From the NCBI GenBank assembly GCA_038217425.1, contig JBBQPM010000004.1, positions 76,772 to 140,771 of the forward strand: a DNA stretch of 64,000 nucleotides. The letters are read 5' to 3'. Below the pieces are notes generated by a model. It was given only the letters and a program-made list of their open reading frames with translations. It was not told the DNA's origin and ran no database searches. A program made the translations under genes and the position numbers. Positions 35,630-43,304 of this stretch are shown here, one piece after another; position 1 is the stretch's first letter; each line of letters opens with the position of its first letter. The stretch comes from JAIEPT01 sp038217425 (GTDB taxonomy: Bacteria > Planctomycetota > Planctomycetia > Gemmatales > Gemmataceae).

Positions 35630-36621
35630 GATGCACCTTTCCAGCCGAGCCGCTGAAACGACGCAGCCACGATCGTTTCGATGAGCTGCGGATACGTCCA
35701 GCCGACGAGCTTGGCCAGGATAACGAGATCGCTATCGTCGGGATTAAGCCCTGGCAGCGGATTGACTTCGAGGAAGTAGGGAACGCCGCCGCGCATGCGG
35801 AAATCAACGCGGGCCACGTCTCGGCATCCCAGAGCGCGGAAGGCGCGAAGCGCCGCCTGCTCGACTGCCGTCAGCGTCTCCGCAGGGAGCAGCGCGGGAC
35901 AGTAGTAGGTCACGAGTCGGCGGTAGTCGCGTTTGATTTCGAGGCTGTAGATGAAGTGTTCGCCGGGAGTTTTCGGGACGACCTGCATGACGCCGAGAAT
36001 TTGGGGCGGACTGTTCCCCAAAATGCCGACGGTGAGTTCTTCGCCTTCGATGTATTCTTCCAGGAGGATTGTCTGCGGATGATCGCGGCGCAGGGATTCG
36101 ACGACGGCTTGCAATTCGCCGACGGCGCGGACGAAGCTTTTGCTGCGAATCCCTTTGCTCGAGCCTTCCCAGGCGGGCTTGACGACGAGCGGGAACTTGA
36201 GGTCCGCGAGCGGGATCTCAGCGAAATCTCGATCGGGTTCGAGGGCGAAGCTGAAGGGAACGGCGACGCCGGCGGCGGCGACGAGGCGCTTGGCCAAATC
36301 CTTGTCGAGCGTGATCGCCATGGTCAGCGGATCGGAACCGGTAAAGGGGATGCCGAGCATTTCGAGCACCGCCGGCACGCGCGCCTCGCGCGATCGGCTG
36401 ATGCCGGTCCCCTCCGCGAAATTGAAGACGAAGTCGACCGGTTCCGCCAGGATCTTTTGCAGGAACTCGCGGCCGTCGCCCAGGAGCACGGTTTGATGGC
36501 CAAGCCCGCGCAGCACCGTCGAGATCGCTTCGATGGTGTAGGGACTGTCGAACTCTTCCTGAGCATCGTCGGGCCCGGCGAGGCTGGCGTTTTTCAAGTC
36601 GTAGGTGATGCCGATCTTCAT
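35626..36621 (-). CDS. D-Ala-D-Ala-ligase-like ATP-grasp enzyme 2
   Basis: A 331-aa paralogue of the next gene and first of the operon. Visible elements: VDFVFNFAEGTGISRSREAR (substrate side), GIPFTGSDPLTMAITLDKDL, FPLVVKPAWEGSSKGIRSKS (ATP-grasp lysine and glycine loop), TILLEEYIEGEELTVGIL, and the metal site VARVDFRM...FLEVNPLPGLN. It would form a peptide-like bond using ATP. Two different Ddl-like ligases in one operon, without mur genes, suggest a dedicated small peptide or modified amino acid product rather than cell-wall synthesis. Confidence 0.85.
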   Translation of the reverse strand: MKIGITYDLKNASLAGPDDAQEEFDSPYTIEAISTVLRGLGHQTVLLGDGREFLQKILAEPVDFVFNFAEGTGISRSREARVPAVLEMLGIPFTGSDPLTMAITLDKDLAKRLVAAAGVAVPFSFALEPDRDFAEIPLADLKFPLVVKPAWEGSSKGIRSKSFVRAVGELQAVVESLRRDHPQTILLEEYIEGEELTVGILGNSPPQILGVMQVVPKTPGEHFIYSLEIKRDYRRLVTYYCPALLPAETLTAVEQAALRAFRALGCRDVARVDFRMRGGVPYFLEVNPLPGLNPDDSDLVILAKLVGWTYPQLIETIVAASFQRLGWKGAS

Positions 36622-36710
36622 CGAGGCGGACTCCGTTTTCGTAACTCGTGTTATACCGATTACGCCGCCGATGTCCGCGGAGCAAAAGCCTCGGCGCTAC
36701 CGGCAATTAT

Positions 36711-36740
36711 TTGACCCGCCCGGGCTTTGCCCTTTATACT
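36711..36740 (+). promoter_or_regulatory. Candidate sigma-70-type promoter
   Basis: TTGACC (36711-36716) and TATACT (36735-36740) are separated by 18 nt. The GTG start of the small gene lies 34 nt downstream. This is the best-matching promoter in the window. Confidence 0.55.
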
Positions 36741-36774
36741 TCTGATAGACGGCACTCATTCTGGAGCATTCCTC

Positions 36775-37029
36775 GTGGCACGCAAAAAGAAATCCGATCC
36801 TCAAGTCATGGGCCTACTCGGCGTCGGGCTCGATAACGACGACGGTCATCATCGTGTAACCAAGGCCGACGACGTTCTCCTCGTGGGAGGCTCGCAGGAA
36901 ACGCACGAACGCATGCAAGACGTCGCCATCCATTTCGGCGAATCGCTCGAACGGCGCGGCAAACGTCTGCAGGACGCCTCCGTCGAGGAAGTCGTCGACC
37001 TGCTCCATAAAGCCTTCGAACGCGGCTAG
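36775..37029 (+). CDS. Small conserved-looking protein, 84 aa
   Basis: The GTG at 36775 has GGAG about 9 nt upstream and a good promoter 34 nt upstream; an ATG at 36727 lies within the promoter and is unlikely. The product starts with a basic ARKKKSDP patch, then a GVGLDNDDGHHRVTKADDVLLVGG segment split by charges, and ends in an amphipathic helix (SVEEVVDLLHKAFE). No family was recognised. It is divergent from the ATP-grasp operon. Confidence 0.65.
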   Translation: MARKKKSDPQVMGLLGVGLDNDDGHHRVTKADDVLLVGGSQETHERMQDVAIHFGESLERRGKRLQDASVEEVVDLLHKAFERG

Positions 37030-37178
37030 ATTCTGCGGATTTCCTCTTGACAGCAAAAAGCGTCCGTTGTATGCACCCCGCCCTCTGAAGCGTCTGGACC
37101 GATTCCGATCAGAGAATCTCTCTGCCCGACTATGGGGATATGGGCAAGGGTCGGAAACGCCACACGGGGGACATCGCC

Positions 37179-38750
37179 ATGCACAACGGTCGTCTGCGCG
37201 CCGCACTGATTCTGGTCGTTACGAGTTTGAGCGTCCATGGGGCGAGCGCCCAAGCGCCGCCGGCTCTCAAAAAAGTCTACACAAATTTACCTAAGTTCAA
37301 GCTTCCGGTGACGATTGCTCCCGCCGACGCTCCCAAGGTTCGCGAAGTGGTGCTCTTCGCCAAGACCCCAGCCACGCAGTGGACTCGGCAGGAGGCGGTG
37401 CCGCCCGCCACGCCGTTCTTGCTGTACCAAACCAAGGAGGACGGCGAGTATTTTTTCAAGCTCGTCACCGTCGATCTGGCGGGGAAATCCAACCCCGCCG
37501 ACCTCAATCAGACCGTTCCCGATCTGCACATCATCGTCGATACCAAGCCCCCCGTCGTCACGGGACAGTTCGGCCATGTGGGCAACGGCGAGCCCAGCGT
37601 GCAGTGCCTGCTCGACGATCCGCATGCCGATAAACTGTCAGTCCGGGCGTACGTGGTGACGGAGACGGGAGAGCGTCCGCTGGTTCCGGTGCCGGATCAG
37701 CCGAACGTGTTCAAGTTGATCTCGGCGGATGTGAACTATCCGGTGAAGTTGGAGGGGAGCGACTGGGCGCACAACAAGGGAACGAAGCTGATGCCGCCAT
37801 TCAAGTCGCCGGCGCCGACGCAGCTTGCGGGGGGCTTGCCCTTGCCGGGCATGCTGCCGCCGGCGGGCCTGCCGTTGCCGCCGGCGCAAACGCCGGTCGT
37901 CGCGCCGCCGCCGCTGCAGATTGCTGCGGTTCCGCCCCCCATGCAACCGATGACGGTGACGCCGCCGCCGGTACAGCCACCGGCCTTGGTTCCGCCGCCG
38001 CCGACCCCAACGTCGATTCCGCAGGTCGCGACCTTCGTGCCGCCTCCTACGGTGACCAGCCCCGCGGTCAACACGACCGCGTATCGACCCGAAACTCCCC
38101 CCGCACAACTATCGCAGCGAACCCCCGGAAGTCGAAAACTCATCAACACCCTGCGTGCCCAGATCGACTATCGACTCGATTCCGTCGGACCTTCCGGCGT
38201 CGGCAAAGTAGAACTTTTCCTCACGGCGGATAACGGTCAAAGCTGGCAGCCCGCCGGCGAGGATCTCGATAAACGCAGTCCGGCCGAGGTCGATCTCCCC
38301 GGCGAAGGCATCTACGGCATTCGTCTGGTCATCACCAATAACCACGGCTTCGGCGGCAAGCATCCCGTCCGCGGCGACGCGCCGCACATCGTCGTCGAGA
38401 GCGACGTGAATGCACCGTCGGTCGTTTTTCGGCCGATCGAGATGGTGCCGCAGCAAGCGAGCATCGACATCCACTGGACCGCTCAGGACAACAAGCAGCT
38501 CGCCTTCGATCCGATCTCGATCTATTACCGCTCGCGCTCCGACGGCGCCTGGGCGGCGATCGCCCGCAACGTCAAGAACGATGGCCAATATCGCTGGGCA
38601 TTCCCCCGCGACATCGGCGGGCAGTTTTTCCTGAAGATCGAGGCGGTCGATCAGGCCGGCAACGTCGCCCGCGCCGAATCGCCGGCGATCTCGCTGGATT
38701 TGCAGGTGCCGAACGTGGAAGTGGTCGATGTGGTCGGGGGCCGAAATTAG
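37179..38750 (+). CDS. Exported protein with Pro-rich linker and Ig-like ends
   Basis: A 523-aa protein starting at the ATG at 37179, with a signal peptide (LRAALILVVTSLSVHGASAQ); an in-frame ATG at 37140 adds a basic extension. Residues 25-210 form a beta-rich domain with VDTKPPVVTG, and residues about 330-515 a second one (APSVVFRPIEMVPQQASIDI, then FFLKIEAVDQAGNVA) resembling Ig-like modules. Between them lies a linker of over 100 residues made mostly of Pro, Val and Ala. It is probably secreted or surface-anchored through a partner; no enzyme motif is seen. Confidence 0.75.
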   Translation: MHNGRLRAALILVVTSLSVHGASAQAPPALKKVYTNLPKFKLPVTIAPADAPKVREVVLFAKTPATQWTRQEAVPPATPFLLYQTKEDGEYFFKLVTVDLAGKSNPADLNQTVPDLHIIVDTKPPVVTGQFGHVGNGEPSVQCLLDDPHADKLSVRAYVVTETGERPLVPVPDQPNVFKLISADVNYPVKLEGSDWAHNKGTKLMPPFKSPAPTQLAGGLPLPGMLPPAGLPLPPAQTPVVAPPPLQIAAVPPPMQPMTVTPPPVQPPALVPPPPTPTSIPQVATFVPPPTVTSPAVNTTAYRPETPPAQLSQRTPGSRKLINTLRAQIDYRLDSVGPSGVGKVELFLTADNGQSWQPAGEDLDKRSPAEVDLPGEGIYGIRLVITNNHGFGGKHPVRGDAPHIVVESDVNAPSVVFRPIEMVPQQASIDIHWTAQDNKQLAFDPISIYYRSRSDGAWAAIARNVKNDGQYRWAFPRDIGGQFFLKIEAVDQAGNVARAESPAISLDLQVPNVEVVDVVGGRN

Positions 38751-38763
38751 CGAGCCGCCGAGA

Positions 38764-38805
38764 TTCGTTTAGCGCTCGCGTGGACTCATGCGAGCGCTAA
38801 GCGAA
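38764..38805. repeat. Inverted repeat, CGTTTAGCGCTCGC family, copy 2
   Basis: TTCGTTTAGCGCTCGC (38764-38779) and GCGAGCGCTAAGCGAA (38790-38805) form a 16-bp stem with one wobble and a 10-nt loop. It lies between the Pro-rich protein gene and the broken toxin gene. Confidence 0.85.
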
Positions 38806-38824
38806 GACCGGCGAAAGGGACGTT

Positions 38825-39148
38825 TCAGGCAGTTATTTCGACGATGTCGCCGGGCTGGATTGATTGGAGTGCGGCCTGGACCTTTGAGAGGAGCGGTTTC
38901 AGCTCAAAGGCCATGTTGCTCGGCGCGATCATGACGATTAGCGCAATTCCGGAGTTCGACAAGTTTTGTTAATAGCGTAAGTTTTGGTCTACCGTGAGTG
39001 GCACCTCAAATCCAGCGCCAACCATCAAGGCCAACAACTCGCCATTCTCCTTACCTGCCCACCCCATAAACCGGGCCGAGCGAACATCATGCCCCGGTAG
39101 CTCGCGACGAATGGATTGAGGGACGCACTCGTCAAGCAGTATACGCAT
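38825..39148 (-). pseudogene. DUF5615 PIN-like toxin interrupted by one stop codon
   Basis: The frame begins MRILLDECVPQSIRRELPGH, typical of DUF5615 PIN-like RNase toxins, with an acidic DE near the start and LTVDQNLRY later. A TAA at 38969-38971 ends it at 59 aa. The same frame continues at once (QNLSNSGIALIVMIAPSNM, ending DIVEITA) to a TGA at 38825, giving the full 107-codon family length. TAA followed by CAA suggests a C-to-T change of a CAA codon. The toxin is thus probably inactive, unless the stop is read through or a sequencing error. It overlaps its DUF433 partner by 17 nt. Confidence 0.8.
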
Positions 39149-39353
39149 AAGCCACCAACATCTCGTTCGCTTGATCCAGGGCCGCAATCGCTTGCTCACG
39201 AGAAACCGTCGGGAACTCGTCCAGGAAAACGTCGAGTGGGTAGCCAGCTGCGAGGTAGTCGAGCAAATTACGAACCGGTACCCGAGTCCCTACGAAGACG
39301 GGCGTGCCGCTCATGATTTCCGGATCGCGGTGAACGACCGTTGCAGGATTCAT
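39132..39353 (-). CDS. DUF433 antitoxin
   Basis: A 73-aa protein with the DUF433 signature HRDPEIMSGTPVFVGTRVPV and a C-terminal helix-turn-helix-like FLDEFPTVSREQAIAAL. DUF433 proteins are VapB-like antitoxins paired with DUF5615 PIN-like toxins; they neutralise the RNase and repress the operon. A strong AGGAGG precedes the ATG. The downstream toxin start overlaps its 3' end, but that toxin has a premature stop, leaving this antitoxin apparently without an active partner. Confidence 0.9.
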   Translation of the reverse strand: MNPATVVHRDPEIMSGTPVFVGTRVPVRNLLDYLAAGYPLDVFLDEFPTVSREQAIAALDQANEMLVAYAYTA

Positions 39354-39378
39354 GGTCGAACCTCCTTTTCTCTTATCC

Positions 39379-39384
39379 TACAAT
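39379..39384 (+). promoter_or_regulatory. -10 element of trpF (probably leaderless)
   Basis: TACAAT lies only 6 nt before the trpF ATG at 39391, so transcription would begin at or next to the start codon. No ribosome-binding sequence is present. The -35 region is weak. Confidence 0.45.
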
Positions 39385-39390
39385 ATTCGC

Positions 39391-40038
39391 ATGCGAACCC
39401 GTGTGAAAATCTGCGGCCTAACCTCCAGCGCCGACGCCCGTGAGGCGGCTCGTCTCGGCGCCGACGCCGTCGGGCTGAACTTCTATCCGAAGTCCCCGCG
39501 CTGCATCCCCAAGGAAACCGCCCGCGACATCCTGCAAGCCCTCCCGGCATTCGTGGAACCCGCCGCCCTCTTCGTTAACGAATCGTGGGCGACCATCACC
39601 ACTTTCCTGCAAGATCTCCCCGGCGTCGTCACCGTTCAAATTCACGGCGACGAAATCTTGCCTTGTCCGGCTTATCTCCCCTTTCGCTGGATCCCCGCCT
39701 TCCCAGTAGGCGATGAACAGACGCTGCGACTCATTGCCGCCTTTGTGAAGTCGTGCGCCCACCCCCCCGCGGCTGTGCTGCTCGACGCCCACGTCCCCGG
39801 TTCCTACGGCGGCACGGGGCAGACGGCGCCGTGGGATCTGCTCGTCGGCTTCGATCCAGGCGTCCCCGTCTTGCTCGCCGGCGGACTCACGCCTCTCAAT
39901 GTCGGCGCCGCCATCCAGCGCGTCAGGCCCTACGGCGTCGACGTCGCCAGCGGCGTCGAAACGAGCCCTGGACGCAAGGATCCCGCGAAGCTGGCCGCGT
40001 TTCTCGCCGAGGTCGCACAGGCAGACGCCCGGGGGTAA
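39391..40038 (+). CDS. trpF: Phosphoribosylanthranilate isomerase
   Basis: TrpF catalyses the Amadori rearrangement of N-(5-phosphoribosyl)anthranilate in tryptophan synthesis. The 215-aa TIM barrel has the catalytic Cys8 (VKICGLTS) and Asp132 (LLDAHVPGSYGGTG), plus the phosphate-binding LAGGLTPLNV and GVDVASGVETSPGRKD. The ATG at 39391 begins directly at the family N-terminus; an earlier in-frame ATG at 39352 would overlap the antitoxin start. No other trp gene is present nearby. Confidence 0.95.
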   Translation: MRTRVKICGLTSSADAREAARLGADAVGLNFYPKSPRCIPKETARDILQALPAFVEPAALFVNESWATITTFLQDLPGVVTVQIHGDEILPCPAYLPFRWIPAFPVGDEQTLRLIAAFVKSCAHPPAAVLLDAHVPGSYGGTGQTAPWDLLVGFDPGVPVLLAGGLTPLNVGAAIQRVRPYGVDVASGVETSPGRKDPAKLAAFLAEVAQADARG

Positions 40039-40084
40039 ACCCATCGACGACAATTCGCCCCCGCCGATCTGGAGCGCGCCGCTC

Positions 40085-42490
40085 GTGCCGCTCGCGCTCG
40101 CCTTTTCCGCGGGCATCGTCGTCGATCGATTTGCGCAGCCGGAGTTCGTCGGCAGTCTACTCGTCGTCGGCGCTGGGCTCGTCGGATGTTTCCTGTTTCG
40201 CACCCAGCCGGCCGGAGCGCTGCCGATGCTATGGCTCGCCGTCGCCGGACTCGGGGCGGTCAACCATCACGGCCAGATCGTCCGCGTTGCCGAGAATGAC
40301 ATTCGCCATTACGCGCTGCCTGGCGGGAACCCGATCCGAATACAGGGTAGGCTCGCCTCGCAACCGCTTGCCTTACCCCCCAACGACGATCAACCTGAAG
40401 CCCGCCTGGCGAACGAGCCCTCGACGCGCGGCCTCGTGAACGTGAGCCGGGTGCTCACGCATGCCGGCGAGCACAACGTCGTCGGCGTCGTGCAGGTCAC
40501 GGTGCTCGGCAAACCCGGCGACGACCTGCGGGCCGGCGACGAGGTCGAGATCGTCGGGCGTCTGCAGACGGCCAGCGGCCCGCTGAACCCGGGCGAATTC
40601 GACTACGCACAATTCCTGCGCGATCGCGGCATCAGCGCGCTCGTCTTCGTGCCGGGCGGCGTAAATGGAATCACGCTCCTGCGGCGCGGATGGACGGGAT
40701 CGCTCTGGGGCTGGATCGGCGTCGTCCGGGAACGAGGTCTGGAGACATTCCGCGAAGCGCTGCCGCCGCAACAGGCGGCGCTCGCGCAGGCTTTGGTGCT
40801 GGGCGAAGGGTCGGGACTGGGAAGCGCCGGCTGGGAGAAGTTCTTGCGCACCGGAGTCATCCATGTGCTGGCGATCTCGGGGCAGCATCTCGTCATCCTG
40901 GCGTGGTTCCTTTGGCTGTTACTGCGTCTGCCGAGTTGGAGCCGACGGCGCTCGGCCCTGGTCATCGCTCTGATCCTGCTGACGTACGCACTGGTGACGG
41001 GAGGCAGGCCCCCGGTAATGCGCGCCGTCTGGATGGTCTTCGCCCTGGCCGTCGGCCTGCTGCTTCGGCGTCCCGTGAACTTCGCCAACGCGTTCGCCCT
41101 GGCCTGGCTGATCGTCGCCGGCTGGAACCCGGCCGAGATTTTTCAGACCGGTTGTCAGCTTTCGTTTCTCGCCGTCGCGGTGCTGCACTGGGGCGTTCCC
41201 GACGTTCGCTTCGGCCGCGAGGCGCCGCCGATCGAACGGTTGCTCGCGGCGCAGCGGCCACTTATCGTGAGCGGCGCGCTCGCCCTCGGTCGCTTCGTCC
41301 TTCTGCAATATCTGCTGGGATTCTGGCTCTGGCTGGCGGTCTCGCCGCTGGCGCTGTCGCGCTACCACATTCTCGCGCCGATCGCGCTGGTCATCGGCCC
41401 GCCGCTCGTGCTGCTCACCTCGCTCGCACTTTTCTCGGGGTTCGGACTGCTGCTCACGCATGGACGCGTACTCTCCGCACCATTCGCGGAGAGTACGCGT
41501 CTGCTCCTGGCGGGGTGCGAAGGGCTCGTCGACTGGGGCCTGCAGCAACCCGGCGCCTACGTCTTTCTCGCCGACGTACCGAACTGGTGGCTGGTGATTT
41601 TTCACGTCGGGCTGCTGCTCGGGCTGACGCTGCCCCTCGCGCGCCGGGTACGGATCGGGATCTCCGTGCTCGGCCTGGGTTGGCTGAGTCTGGGCACGTT
41701 CCTCGCACTCGGCTGGTTCAGGCCGCTCGAGGATCGCTGCACGTTTCTCGCGGTCGGCCATGGCGGCTGCGTCGTGTTGGAATCGAGCACCGGCGAAGTC
41801 GCGCTGTACGACGTCGGTTCGAAACAGGGGAACGCGGTGACGAAACGGCAGATCGCGCCGTTTCTATGGAGCCGCGGGATTCGCCGGATCGACGAGGTGT
41901 TTCTGTCGCATGCCGACTTCGATCACATCGCGGGGTTCCCCGAATTGCTGGAGCGCTTCGACGTGAAACGCCTCGCCTGGACGCCGAGCTTGCCGAAGCA
42001 GGAAACCGCGGCCGTGCGGCGCGTGCTCGAAGCGCTCGCCCGGCGCGACGTCGCGGTTCGGACGCTGCAGCGGGGCGATGTCGGCACGGTCGGTAACTGG
42101 TCCTATGAAGTTCTGCATCCACCCGCGGACGGGCCGCCCGAGAATGAAAATAGCCGCAGCATGGTGCTGTCGGTGAAGCATACGGGATTGACGCTGCTCC
42201 TCACGGGCGATCTGGAGAAGCAGGGGCTGAGCCAGGTGCTGGAATTGCCCGCGCCGACGATCGACGTACTGCAGGCACCGCACCACGGCAGCGAGACGCC
42301 TTACACGCCGCGGTTCTTGACGTGGGCGAAACCACGGCTCGCGATCTCGTCGCAAGCGATCGCCGCGGGGAAGCAGGCGCCGCATGCGCTGTTCGAGCGT
42401 CACGGGATTCCGCTGCTGACGACGGCGGAATCGGGCGCCGTCACCCTTCGACCCGCGGGAGAGCGGTTTGTCGTCGAGCGCTGGAAGTAA
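40085..42490 (+). CDS. comEC: ComEC/Rec2 DNA-uptake channel protein
   Basis: The product is about 801 aa, starting at the GTG at 40085 (GGAG upstream); the frame is open to 39899, so the start is uncertain. An N-terminal DUF4131-like region and an OB-like segment precede the multi-helix Competence domain (LRTGVIHVLAISGQHLVILA). A C-terminal metallo-beta-lactamase domain follows (FLSHADFDHIAGF and APHHGSETPY). ComEC imports single-stranded DNA through the inner membrane during transformation, and the C-terminal domain may degrade the second strand. A perfect inverted repeat lies inside the coding sequence at 41463-41501. No other com gene is adjacent. Confidence 0.93.
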   Translation: MPLALAFSAGIVVDRFAQPEFVGSLLVVGAGLVGCFLFRTQPAGALPMLWLAVAGLGAVNHHGQIVRVAENDIRHYALPGGNPIRIQGRLASQPLALPPNDDQPEARLANEPSTRGLVNVSRVLTHAGEHNVVGVVQVTVLGKPGDDLRAGDEVEIVGRLQTASGPLNPGEFDYAQFLRDRGISALVFVPGGVNGITLLRRGWTGSLWGWIGVVRERGLETFREALPPQQAALAQALVLGEGSGLGSAGWEKFLRTGVIHVLAISGQHLVILAWFLWLLLRLPSWSRRRSALVIALILLTYALVTGGRPPVMRAVWMVFALAVGLLLRRPVNFANAFALAWLIVAGWNPAEIFQTGCQLSFLAVAVLHWGVPDVRFGREAPPIERLLAAQRPLIVSGALALGRFVLLQYLLGFWLWLAVSPLALSRYHILAPIALVIGPPLVLLTSLALFSGFGLLLTHGRVLSAPFAESTRLLLAGCEGLVDWGLQQPGAYVFLADVPNWWLVIFHVGLLLGLTLPLARRVRIGISVLGLGWLSLGTFLALGWFRPLEDRCTFLAVGHGGCVVLESSTGEVALYDVGSKQGNAVTKRQIAPFLWSRGIRRIDEVFLSHADFDHIAGFPELLERFDVKRLAWTPSLPKQETAAVRRVLEALARRDVAVRTLQRGDVGTVGNWSYEVLHPPADGPPENENSRSMVLSVKHTGLTLLLTGDLEKQGLSQVLELPAPTIDVLQAPHHGSETPYTPRFLTWAKPRLAISSQAIAAGKQAPHALFERHGIPLLTTAESGAVTLRPAGERFVVERWK
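41463..41501. repeat. Perfect inverted repeat inside comEC
   Basis: GACGCGTACTCTCCGC (41463-41478) and GCGGAGAGTACGCGTC (41486-41501) pair perfectly around 7 nt. It encodes GRVLSAPFAEST between hydrophobic segments, so the reading frame is kept. Confidence 0.9.
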
Positions 42491-42495
42491 GTTCC

Positions 42496-42501
42496 TACAA
42501 T
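42496..42501 (+). promoter_or_regulatory. Candidate -10 element (TACAAT)
   Basis: TACAAT, preceded by CC as at the trpF promoter, lies just after the comEC stop codon and 30-42 nt before the start of the membrane protein gene. A -35 would fall inside comEC and is not convincing. Confidence 0.35.
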
Positions 42502-42542
42502 GCCACAGAACGGATCTTCGCCCCCACGCAATGAGACGCGCC

Positions 42543-43106
42543 ATGCCAGGGATCGACTACGAAGCTCACTCGGTTTTTCACCTGTTTCGCCTGGAGCACG
42601 GCTGGCTGCGCATTCCGATGCAGGTGGGCTATTACGTCGGCGAGTGGAGTGGGATCGGTCTGCTCGCGCTTTTCGTCGGCTGCTTCTTCTTTTGGCCGCG
42701 CGTCCATCAACGCTTCTTGTTCGTGCCGATCGGCTGGGCCATACTGCTCGGCACGGCCAGCGAGATCGTGCGTTGGCAGATCGCCAAGGCGCCCCCGAAC
42801 TCGGCCGGGGAGTTCGCGACCGACTGGATCCCGGGGAGCTTTCCGTGCCGGCCCGTCGTTCTCATTGTGACGACGCTTTGCATCTACTGGCGTTTCCTGC
42901 AACATCTGCAGACGCCGACCTGGCTACTAAGGTGTTGGTACGCGCTGGGCGGCTTGCTCATCGTGTGGGTGATGCTGGCGCAGCTCTACTTCAGCCTGTG
43001 TTGGCTGAGCGGCATCCTGGCAGGGGTGCTGGTCGGCATTGCCATCGGCCAGCTTTGCTTCATTCTGCCGCCGCACCTGGACAAGAAGCGGACGCTGCTG
43101 AGTTGA
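42543..43106 (+). CDS. Multi-pass membrane protein, unknown function
   Basis: A product of about 187 aa; the ATG at 42531 is an alternative start. Four to five hydrophobic helices are evident (GLLALFVGCFFFWP, LFVPIGWAILLG, VVLIVTTLCIYW, GGLLIVWVMLAQLYFSL, SGILAGVLVGIAIGQL). The last helix recalls the C-terminal end of PAP2 phosphatases, but the His and Arg signature residues are missing, so that assignment is not made. It lies behind comEC with its own candidate -10 element. Confidence 0.7.
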   Translation: MPGIDYEAHSVFHLFRLEHGWLRIPMQVGYYVGEWSGIGLLALFVGCFFFWPRVHQRFLFVPIGWAILLGTASEIVRWQIAKAPPNSAGEFATDWIPGSFPCRPVVLIVTTLCIYWRFLQHLQTPTWLLRCWYALGGLLIVWVMLAQLYFSLCWLSGILAGVLVGIAIGQLCFILPPHLDKKRTLLS

Positions 43107-43230
43107 CCCGCCGCCCCTGGACGAAGACCGATTCTTGACGTGACCTATCACGACCGCGAATGGGCGTGGTCTGTGGCAGGTCCCCCGGATTGCCATCCTT
43201 GGGGCCTTGGGCTTTCGAAAGGATAAAAGG

Positions 43231-43259
43231 TGGACGTGGGAACGCCGAGCGGTTACAGT
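43231..43259 (+). promoter_or_regulatory. Candidate promoter of the peptidoglycan-binding protease gene
   Basis: TGGACG (43231-43236) and TACAGT (43254-43259) are 17 nt apart. The ATG lies 46 nt downstream, preceded by GAAGGGAG. Confidence 0.4.
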
Positions 43260-43304
43260 GCAATTCTCGCAAATCCAGGGCTCTAACGGCTGAAGGGAGT
43301 TTCC

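Noticed and set aside
42543..43106. PAP2 phosphatase assignment for the membrane protein
   Set aside because: The Lys/Arg, SGH and SRxxxxxHxxxD signature residues are absent; only the last helix looks similar.
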